DNA of 15,308 bases from Desulfamplus sp. Lineage in GTDB: Bacteria; Desulfobacterota; Desulfobacteria; Desulfobacterales; Desulfobacteraceae. The notes beneath the pieces are model-generated. The model searched no databases and was not told where the DNA came from. It was given only the letters and a program-made list of their open reading frames with translations. The first letter of the stretch is position 1. Every line of letters starts with the position of its first letter. Below, in pieces: positions 1 through 5,568 of the stretch. The DNA is taken from positions 1 to 15,308 of the forward strand of contig JADFYT010000021.1 in NCBI GenBank assembly GCA_015232935.1, read 5' to 3'. The translations under genes and the position numbers were made by a program.

Positions 1-21
1 TATGACGCATTTTTAAAAAAT

Positions 22-36
22 GACTTTTTACGAGAC
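22..36 (+). repeat. End of a dispersed inverted-repeat (MITE-like) element
   Basis: The 15-base word GACTTTTTACGAGAC occurs here and again, exactly, at 14021-14035, where it is one arm of a complete inverted-repeat element. In the same orientation the rest of the element would lie to the left, mostly outside the window, so this is probably the right-hand end of a second copy. Seen directly: the exact match. Inferred: membership of a genome-wide repeat family. Confidence 0.5.
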
Positions 37-188
37 CATCAAGAATAAGGACTTTTTTAAAAGGAATACTTGAAAAACAAAGAGCTAAAAAATGATACCT
101 CAATTGTAAAACAAAGAATATCCATAAATGATTACAAATCATGCATCAAAACCCAAATTATCCCCCTTGCGGTCTCTTCTGTTTTTGG

Positions 189-217
189 TTGACAGTCAGA
201 GACCTGACATATATATA
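189..217 (+). promoter_or_regulatory. Candidate sigma70-type promoter for the response regulator
   Basis: TTGACA (189-194, perfect -35) is followed after 17 bases by TATATA (212-217); TATAAA two bases further on is an alternative -10. The spacer contains a short perfect inverted repeat, GTCAG-AGAC-CTGAC (195-208), which could be an operator half-site pair. A start near 224 would leave a leader of about 110 nt that includes the hairpin at 274-297. Nothing else that looks like a gene lies in bases 1-334. Prediction from motif match only. Confidence 0.4.
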
Positions 218-273
218 AACAGACCATAAACATTTAAAGACTATCCACACTTAAAAGATATTAGAAGTTTGTG

Positions 274-297
274 CGTCCTCTCCCACATTGGAGGACG
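274..297 (+). promoter_or_regulatory. Leader hairpin upstream of the response regulator
   Basis: CGTCCTC (274-280) pairs perfectly with GAGGACG (291-297) across a 10-base loop, and two outer wobble pairs are possible. It has no following T-run, so it does not look like an intrinsic terminator. It ends 37 bases before the start codon, so it could affect mRNA stability or binding of a leader regulator. The function is unknown. Confidence 0.35.
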
Positions 298-334
298 TGA
301 ATTGACATATCAAAATTAAACATGGAGATATAGT

Positions 335-721
335 ATGAGCGAAAAGAAGAGAATACTTGTTGTTGACGATGAACCTGATTTTGCCTCCATTGTCCAGTCA
401 AACCTTAAACGGGAAGGCTTTGATGTTGAGGTGGCTTATGATGGAAAAGAGGCTATCGAGAAGGTAAAGGCCAATCCGCCAGACGCTATTGTTCTTGATG
501 TAATGATGCCTGAAAAAGATGGTTATGAGGTGTGCTCCGAATTAAAACGCAGCGAACAGTATAAAGAGATCCCGATTATAATGCTTACAGCAGTTGCTGA
601 CCATGTAGGATCAACACGATATTCCCATGCTGACGGTATGAGTATGGAGGCCGATGATTACCTGCCTAAACCTGCTTCTGCCGAAGAGATCACCCAGAGC
701 GTCAAAAGGCTTGTCTCCTGA
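335..721 (+). CDS. Stand-alone CheY-like response regulator
   Basis: This 128-residue protein is a single receiver (REC) domain with no output domain. It has the acidic pair D11-D12, the phospho-acceptor D55 (in IVLDVMMP), T85 and the conserved K112 (in YLPKP). Between T85 and K112 the alpha4 region has an extra stretch (STRYSHADGMSMEADDY), making that face longer than in CheY. GGAGAT (324-329) sits 5 bases before the ATG and fixes the start. Such proteins pass phosphate or signal by docking on partners. The REC-PAS-kinase gene two genes downstream is a possible partner, but that link is inferred from position alone. The protein is probably soluble, with no membrane segment or signal peptide. 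Confidence 0.88.
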   Translation: MSEKKRILVVDDEPDFASIVQSNLKREGFDVEVAYDGKEAIEKVKANPPDAIVLDVMMPEKDGYEVCSELKRSEQYKEIPIIMLTAVADHVGSTRYSHADGMSMEADDYLPKPASAEEITQSVKRLVS

Positions 722-731
722 TTGTAAAAAA

Positions 732-764
732 GAAGCGGGGACGATTTTATTTACTCCCTGCTTC
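732..764 (+). terminator. Possible terminator hairpin after the response regulator
   Basis: GAAGCGGGGA (732-741) can pair with TCCCTGCTTC (755-764) over 10 bp, including one G-T wobble, with a 13-base A/T-rich loop. It starts 10 bases after the stop codon. Only a weak pyrimidine run (CCCTTT) follows, with no clear T-tract, so it may be a stability hairpin or a Rho-assisted stop rather than a full intrinsic terminator. Confidence 0.3.
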
Positions 765-885
765 CCCTTTGCCTCAACTATTTTTCTGCAATCCATACCG
801 CCTGTCTCAGCCAGAACACAAGCAGCCTGGCTGCTATTTTTGTCAGATTAAAATTCCCGAGAAAAAAACAACAGTTTAATCCAAA

Positions 886-1710
886 ATGGTGACTATGAAA
901 ATATTCTGTATTTTAGGTGATGAGCGGGCATTCCGTACAAAATCTCCAGCCATGTTTTCAGCCGTATTCAAACGCATTGGCATCAGTGCAGCATATGTCC
1001 CGTTCAAGGTATTTCCAGATCAGGTTGGTGCTGCGATGCAAAGCCTTAAATCATTAAACATTGACGGTGCCAATGTAACCATTCCATACAAATCCTCTGT
1101 CATCCCGTACATGAAAATCCTGTCTGAAGGGGCTAATATTATCGGTGCTGTAAATACAATCATCCGCAATGGTGAAGACCTGAAAGGTTACAACACCAAT
1201 GCCATAGGATTTATGGATACTCTTGAAGAAAAAGGATTCAACGCGACAAACAAGAAGGCCATTGTCTTTGGTTCAGGTGGCGGCTCAAGAGCGGTTGTGT
1301 TTATTTTAAACTGGTTAAGGGCAGCCTCCATACAGATATCAGGCAGGACAGTACCACGAGTTGACGACATTATCCGCAAAATAGGTGGCAGTGCCACATC
1401 GCTTGAGATAATGGCCAGACATGCTCCTGTTGCAAATATTGTAATTAATACCACTCCGATCTCCTCTCCTGATGACTCACCCGAATTCACACAGTTCCTT
1501 GAAAAGCAGGATTTTAAGGAGTGCGAAATGATCATTGATCTAAACTATGGTCGTACAAACAACATATGGCAGCAAAAAGCGTTGAGACTTGGTGTCCCCT
1601 TTATTGACGGAGTCGCACCTCTTGCCCACTCTGCACGACGCACACTTATGCTCTGGACAAGAATTGATGTTGAACCGGCTGAATTTCTTAAAGCTCTGAA
1701 TACCATATGA
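886..1710 (+). CDS. aroE: Shikimate dehydrogenase-like protein (AroE family) with altered active site
   Basis: At 274 residues this is the normal length for AroE, the NADP-dependent reductase of 3-dehydroshikimate to shikimate in aromatic amino acid synthesis. Visible marks are the substrate loop RTKSP (17-21), NVTIPYK with the catalytic lysine K69, GAVNT (87-91), the dinucleotide loop GSGGGSRA (129-136) and INTTP (187-191). Two active-site positions differ from the family. The usual NTD motif reads NTN, so the catalytic Asp is N105. The C-terminal Gln that contacts shikimate appears to be His (H248, in PLAHSARRT). The enzyme may be impaired or act on another substrate. No convincing ribosome site precedes the ATG at 886; an in-frame ATG at 895 is an alternative. 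It lies 41 bases upstream of the kinase gene. Confidence 0.8.
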   Translation: MVTMKIFCILGDERAFRTKSPAMFSAVFKRIGISAAYVPFKVFPDQVGAAMQSLKSLNIDGANVTIPYKSSVIPYMKILSEGANIIGAVNTIIRNGEDLKGYNTNAIGFMDTLEEKGFNATNKKAIVFGSGGGSRAVVFILNWLRAASIQISGRTVPRVDDIIRKIGGSATSLEIMARHAPVANIVINTTPISSPDDSPEFTQFLEKQDFKECEMIIDLNYGRTNNIWQQKALRLGVPFIDGVAPLAHSARRTLMLWTRIDVEPAEFLKALNTI

Positions 1711-1751
1711 CGCAACTTTGAAGACCAAAAGAGACAAAGGAGATATGAGCA

Positions 1752-3272
1752 GTGGAAAAAATTGACCCCCGCAAAATTCTGGTGATTGATGACGAGCCAA
1801 GTCTCAGAGATGGTGCCAGAAGGATTCTTTCCAGAATGGATTTTGAGGTATTCCTTGCACCAAGGGGCGAGGACGGACTTGATCTCATTGAAAAAGAACC
1901 GGTTGCCATTGTTCTTCTGGACATGAAAATGCCTGGTATGGATGGCATGGAAGTATTAAAAAGGATCATGGCTCTGGAAAGAGGGATTCTTGTTATTGTC
2001 ATAACCGGCTACGCAACCGTAGAGACAGCCATTGAAGCCATGCAGCGAGGAGCCTACAATTTTATTCCAAAGCCATATCAGCCAGATCAGCTTAGAATCG
2101 CGGTAAGCAGGGCAAGGGAAAAACTTGAACTCGCCATAGAGACAAGACGACTTCAGGAGGAGAGAAAACGCACCCTTGAAGATCTGCATACAGAGCAGAG
2201 CCGGACACTTACAATCATTGAGTCTTTGCCCAATGGAGTTATTGTCACAAACGCGGACGGAAAGGTGGTGCTTATAAATCCCGCCTGTTACAGATATCTT
2301 GACATACCCATTCAAAAAGAGCCAGGTGAATTCACTCTTGAAGAGATATTTGACAACAGGGAGCTTTGCTCTCTTGTACTGGATATTTCAAAGGGAAGAT
2401 ATATTGATTATGCTGATATTCCCGCTCATGAAATCGAGCGAAATAACAAAAAATTTTTTATGGTAAGATGCCGGCCTGTGCTTGGAGAGAAAAAAGAGTG
2501 CCTTGGTGCAGTAGTCAATATTGTAGATATCTCGACCATGAAGGCGTTAGATCAGGTAAAATCTGAATTTGTTGCCAAGGTTTCCCATGAACTTCGTTCA
2601 CCGCTGTCCACTATCCACGAACAGCTCAACATGGTTATGATGGCAAACATGGTTGACAATAAAGGAACGGTCAGCCAGGAAGACAAATACATGCTGTCAA
2701 GGGCAAAAGAGAAAACAAGGGCACTTATATCCACAATAGGAGACCTTCTGGATCTGTCTCGCATCGAAGCCGGAATGTCTTCCAAAGAGCCAAAGCCTGT
2801 CCAGGTTGACGATCTTCTTAGAAATATCGGCGATTTTCTGAATGCCAGAGCCATTGCAAAGAACCAGACTCTTGCTGTAACCACGCCGGAGACTCCCCTG
2901 CCAGCCATTATCGCTGATCCCATGGCAATGGAGAGTGTATTTGGAAACCTTATCTCCAACGCCATAAACTATACCCAGGAGGGAGGACAGATTGATGTAA
3001 ATTGCGATCTTGCCGGAAACAATATCCGTGTAAAGGTTAAAGATAACGGCTTTGGAATTGATGCAAAATATATGGACAAGATCTTTGAGCGTTTTTACAG
3101 AGTCAAGAATGAAAAAACCCGGTTCATAACAGGTACAGGACTTGGATTGCCTATCGTCAAAGGTATTGTTGATTCAATGAACGGATATATAAATGTGGAG
3201 AGCGAGGTGAACAAGGGCACAACTTTTACTGTACTGCTTCCTCTTAAAAAAAATCCGGTGGGGATAATGTAA
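1752..3272 (+). CDS. Cytoplasmic hybrid sensor kinase, REC-PAS-HisKA-HATPase
   Basis: This 506-residue protein starts at GTG 1752, set by AAAGGAG at 1736-1742; an ATG at 1745 is too close and reads only seven codons. Domains in order are an NtrC-like receiver (about 6-120; D13/D14, phospho-site D57, T85, K107), a coiled-coil linker (120-150), a PAS-like domain (about 152-262), a dimerisation/phosphotransfer helix with H279 in SHELRSP, and an ATPase domain (about 385-497) with N403, the DNGFGI G1 box (431-436) and the GTGLGLP G2 box (461-467). There are no membrane segments, so it senses an internal signal or takes phosphate from another kinase through its N-terminal receiver. It follows aroE by 41 bases, probably co-transcribed. 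The ligand of the PAS domain cannot be told from sequence. Confidence 0.88.
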   Translation: MEKIDPRKILVIDDEPSLRDGARRILSRMDFEVFLAPRGEDGLDLIEKEPVAIVLLDMKMPGMDGMEVLKRIMALERGILVIVITGYATVETAIEAMQRGAYNFIPKPYQPDQLRIAVSRAREKLELAIETRRLQEERKRTLEDLHTEQSRTLTIIESLPNGVIVTNADGKVVLINPACYRYLDIPIQKEPGEFTLEEIFDNRELCSLVLDISKGRYIDYADIPAHEIERNNKKFFMVRCRPVLGEKKECLGAVVNIVDISTMKALDQVKSEFVAKVSHELRSPLSTIHEQLNMVMMANMVDNKGTVSQEDKYMLSRAKEKTRALISTIGDLLDLSRIEAGMSSKEPKPVQVDDLLRNIGDFLNARAIAKNQTLAVTTPETPLPAIIADPMAMESVFGNLISNAINYTQEGGQIDVNCDLAGNNIRVKVKDNGFGIDAKYMDKIFERFYRVKNEKTRFITGTGLGLPIVKGIVDSMNGYINVESEVNKGTTFTVLLPLKKNPVGIM

Positions 3273-3281
3273 TCTTACGTA

Positions 3282-3320
3282 AATAAGAGCCTGAATATTT
3301 AGACAGGCTCTTATTATATT
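3282..3320 (+). terminator. Strong intrinsic terminator between convergent genes
   Basis: AATAAGAGCCTG (3282-3293) pairs perfectly over 12 bp with CAGGCTCTTATT (3304-3315) across a 10-base loop, followed by an A/T-rich run ending in TTTT on the + strand. It begins 10 bases after the kinase stop codon and lies 42 bases beyond the metF stop codon on the other strand. Because the stem is flanked by A/T on both sides it may serve both convergent operons, although the T-run is better for the kinase side. Confidence 0.82.
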
Positions 3321-3362
3321 TTCTACTCAAACTTCTATTGCTTCTATGATAAACTGGCTGAG

Positions 3363-4328
3363 TTATATCTGCGGCCTCGGATAAAGCCCGCTTCTCTCAA
3401 CAATCTCCGGAACCTTCTCCTCCCACTCTATCGCCATGATATGGAAGCCTGAAATTCCCTCCACCTCTTTTAGCCGCTGGATAGCCTCAACGCACATATC
3501 TATGCCCTCCTGGGCCTGCTTCTCTTTTGGCACTCCTGAAAGACGGGCGATAACTTCATCAGGCACATCCATTCCAGGCACGCGGTTTTTCATATACTTT
3601 GCCATGCCTGCCGATTTCATGGGAGTCATGCCCGCCATGATAAACACCTTTTCATGCAGTCCTCTCTCCCTGACTCTTCGCATCCACTCCTCGAACTTGT
3701 CAAGATTGTAGATGCACTGTGTCTGAATAAATTCAGCTCCGCACGCAATCTTCTTTGCAAGTCTTGGAACCCTTATCTCAAAAGGATCGGCAAACGGATT
3801 TGCTGCGGCACCTACAAAGATATCTGGCGGACGCTTGATATCGTCGCCTCCGAGAAACTTTCCTTCATCTCTCATTCTTCTGACTGTCTGAATCAACTGC
3901 ATGGAGTCAAGGTCATGGACATTCTGACCCTGTTTGCAATCTCCGAAACTCTGGTGATCACCGCTCAGGCACAGCATGTTATTGATGTTAAATGATGCGG
4001 CTCCAAGGATATCGCTCTGCAGAGCTATTCTGTTTCTGTCTCTTGTAACCATCTGGAGAACCGGCTCCAGTCCCATCTGTTTCAGATGGATACATGCGGC
4101 AAGCGAGCTCATCCTTGTTACGGCTGTCTGGTTATCCGTAGTATTTATGGCATCCACATGATTCTTGATCATCTCTGCCTTTTCAGTTACAGCTTTTGGG
4201 TCGCTGCCTCTGGGAGGACCGCATTCAGATGTGACCGCAAGGTGTCCCATCTTGAAAATCTTTTCTAGTTTGCTTGATGTTCTAAGTTCGCCTGAGGCTT
4301 TTAATTCATCCAATGTTCTTAAGCTCAT
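3363..4328 (-). CDS. metF: Methylenetetrahydrofolate reductase, catalytic subunit MetF
   Basis: This 321-residue flavin-dependent TIM-barrel protein reduces methylene-H4F to methyl-H4F in the methyl branch of the Wood-Ljungdahl pathway (or the reverse during acetate oxidation). Family marks are the catalytic-type Glu in TSECGPPR (E35), AINTTDN (60-66, pterin pocket), RMSSLA, a TRDRNRIALQSD segment and LSGDHQSFGD. The start is the ATG at 4328: it overlaps the metV stop in an ATGA junction and has GGAGG just upstream. An upstream in-frame start at 4385 would lie inside metV and lacks support. Overlap with metV implies coupled translation and a MetFV complex, as in acetogens where MetV supplies Fe-S clusters. 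It is the last gene of the operon. Confidence 0.93.
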   Translation of the reverse strand: MSLRTLDELKASGELRTSSKLEKIFKMGHLAVTSECGPPRGSDPKAVTEKAEMIKNHVDAINTTDNQTAVTRMSSLAACIHLKQMGLEPVLQMVTRDRNRIALQSDILGAASFNINNMLCLSGDHQSFGDCKQGQNVHDLDSMQLIQTVRRMRDEGKFLGGDDIKRPPDIFVGAAANPFADPFEIRVPRLAKKIACGAEFIQTQCIYNLDKFEEWMRRVRERGLHEKVFIMAGMTPMKSAGMAKYMKNRVPGMDVPDEVIARLSGVPKEKQAQEGIDMCVEAIQRLKEVEGISGFHIMAIEWEEKVPEIVERSGLYPRPQI

Positions 4329-4993
4329 ACCTGTACATCCTCCCTGACAACTTTTCTGGGTCCGCCTGCCCGTTCTGTTGACCAATCCTTGATAGGTGCC
4401 ACAATTTCATAATCATCAAGTCGTCCAAGATCTCTTAACCTGTCGATAATGAGCTGCCATGCACAGTCGAGTTCCTTGTTTATTTCGCACTTTCCGCGAC
4501 CTGAACCTCCGCAAGGTCCGTTCATTACACGTTTGGCACATCTTGAAATAGGGCATATGCCGCCTGTACGGGCAAGAACACACGAACCGCATGCCTGGCA
4601 TCTCTCTGTCCAAAGACCTCTTTGCTCGTTCGCGCCGAGAAAGCAGGTATTTACTCCCGGAAGCAGGGGTGTCGAGTGGTATTTTTCCGCTGTAAACTGA
4701 ACTCCGACCCCACACGCAAGGGAGAGTACGGCATCATACTGATCAATGACATCCCTGATCTCTTCAAGGTATTCATGGTCACACTGACGCTCCAGGGTTC
4801 TTTCGTCAATCTTCTTTTCCTTGCCCGCCTTGATAAAATGCATTCTCAAGGCAGAGGCAAGAACCTCAACCTCTTTTTTACCACCGGCCTCACACACCGT
4901 AACACATTCATTGCATCCAAGTATCAGGAGTCGCTTGTAGTCCTTAACCTCTTGTATAATCTCTTCAATGGGCTTTTTACTTGCTATTATCAT
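4325..4993 (-). CDS. metV: MetV, zinc/iron-sulfur partner subunit of MetF
   Basis: The protein has 222 residues. MetV-family proteins partner MetF and carry electrons to its flavin. An N-terminal Cys cluster (C27, C30, C34 in LGCNECVTVC) opens the protein. A C-terminal zinc/Fe-S region has C132, C135, C138, C147, C152, C161, C169 and C177, including CQACGSC and NGPCGG; this matches the MTHFR C-terminal zinc-binding family. A GAGG ribosome site precedes the ATG. The stop overlaps the metF start by four bases (ATGA). A 79-base gap with a perfect 9-bp hairpin separates it from mvhD upstream. Cofactor content is inferred from the family; the clustered Cys residues are seen. Confidence 0.9.
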   Translation of the reverse strand: MIIASKKPIEEIIQEVKDYKRLLILGCNECVTVCEAGGKKEVEVLASALRMHFIKAGKEKKIDERTLERQCDHEYLEEIRDVIDQYDAVLSLACGVGVQFTAEKYHSTPLLPGVNTCFLGANEQRGLWTERCQACGSCVLARTGGICPISRCAKRVMNGPCGGSGRGKCEINKELDCAWQLIIDRLRDLGRLDDYEIVAPIKDWSTERAGGPRKVVREDVQV

Positions 4994-5028
4994 CTGTAAA
5001 ACCTCATGTTTTTATATAAATCATGTAG

Positions 5029-5052
5029 AGAGACGCACGGCAATGCGTCTCT
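5029..5052. repeat. Perfect 9-bp palindromic hairpin between mvhD and metV
   Basis: AGAGACGCA (5029-5037) and TGCGTCTCT (5044-5052) form a perfect stem around the loop CGGCAA. It sits 20 bases downstream of the mvhD stop in the only sizeable gap inside the operon. No T-run follows on the minus strand, so it is unlikely to be a complete terminator. A processing or stability hairpin, or one unit of a dispersed REP-like palindrome family, fits better; I recall similar GAGACGC palindromes as repeats in other bacteria but cannot check that here. Confidence 0.55.
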
Positions 5053-5072
5053 ATTGAGTATTATCTTGCATT

Positions 5073-5567
5073 TCAGGCGGCATTTTTTTTGGCCTGAAGT
5101 GCGACTTTAACAGGGTTTGGTCCAAGCTCACGAATCTTTTTATCCATCTCAATGGAGTATTGAGCAAAAAGAGGCCCCTCTCCTGACGAGAGGTTGTACA
5201 TCTTGACCCTTTCTCCCCCCACCCCGATCTTGTCAAGGATTTTTGCCGCCTGTTCAACTCTCTTTCTCGCACGAAAGTTACCGCTCTTGAAGTGGCAATC
5301 GCCCTCCATGCAGCCCACCACATAGACACCATCCGCACCTTTTTCAAATGCCCTCAGAATATGAATTACATCAATCTTTCCAGTGCAGGGAAGACGGATA
5401 ATTCTGAAATTTGCGGGACACTTCAATCTCATGGAACCTGCCAGGTCCGCAGCAGAGTATCCTCAATAGTTACAGCAGAAGGCAAGAATTACCGGCTCAA
5501 AATCAACGGCATCCGTGACAGGTTCAACATCAACTGCGTCAGCGACCGTCTCTAACTCGTTTGTCAT
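5073..5567 (-). CDS. mvhD: MvhD-type [2Fe-2S] electron-transfer protein, selenoprotein (Sec35)
   Basis: The protein is 164 residues when the UGA at 5465-5463 is read as selenocysteine. MvhD-family subunits carry a [2Fe-2S] cluster and relay electrons to HdrA. The stretch FCCNY-U-GYSAADLAG aligns with the usual FCCNWC-Y-GADLAG signature, so UGA replaces a cluster Cys. Other conserved Cys are C31/C32, C61 (LPCTGKID) and C86/C91 (GCMEGDCHF). The ATG at 5567 lies one base after the hdrA stop, with GAGGGGG upstream, and is in frame with the conserved body. Starting at the internal ATG 5432 would delete the cluster motif. Residues 1-27 are an acidic extension containing a nine-residue duplication. 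The real stop is also UGA (5073-5075). It is translationally linked to hdrA. Confidence 0.93.
5433..5465 (-). promoter_or_regulatory. UGA plus SECIS-like hairpin of mvhD
   Basis: On the coding strand the UGA (5465-5463) is followed after 14 bases by GGACCT-GGC-AGGTTCC (5448-5433): six base pairs with one bulged T on the 3' side and a loop starting with G. The UGA-to-loop distance is 20 nt, inside the known range for bacterial SECIS elements, and the loop G is the base usually required for SelB recognition. Seen: the hairpin and spacing. Inferred: its function. Confidence 0.72.
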
Positions 5568-5568
5568 C

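Noticed and set aside
302..331. TTGACA at 303-308 as a promoter -35 box
   Set aside because: A -10 box at normal spacing would overlap the ribosome site, placing the transcript start at or beyond the start codon.
719..721. UGA at the end of the response regulator as another Sec codon
   Set aside because: The receiver fold is complete at residue 128, the downstream frame is not protein-like, and the hairpin there has no SECIS-type loop at suitable spacing.
1745..1765. ATG at 1745 as an alternative start near the kinase
   Set aside because: It is out of frame with the kinase, gives only six residues before UGA, and is only two bases from the ribosome site.
5430..5432. ATG at 5432 as the start of mvhD
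   Set aside because: It lies within the putative SECIS region and would remove the FCCNY-Sec cluster motif; the ATG at 5567 has a strong ribosome site directly at the hdrA end.
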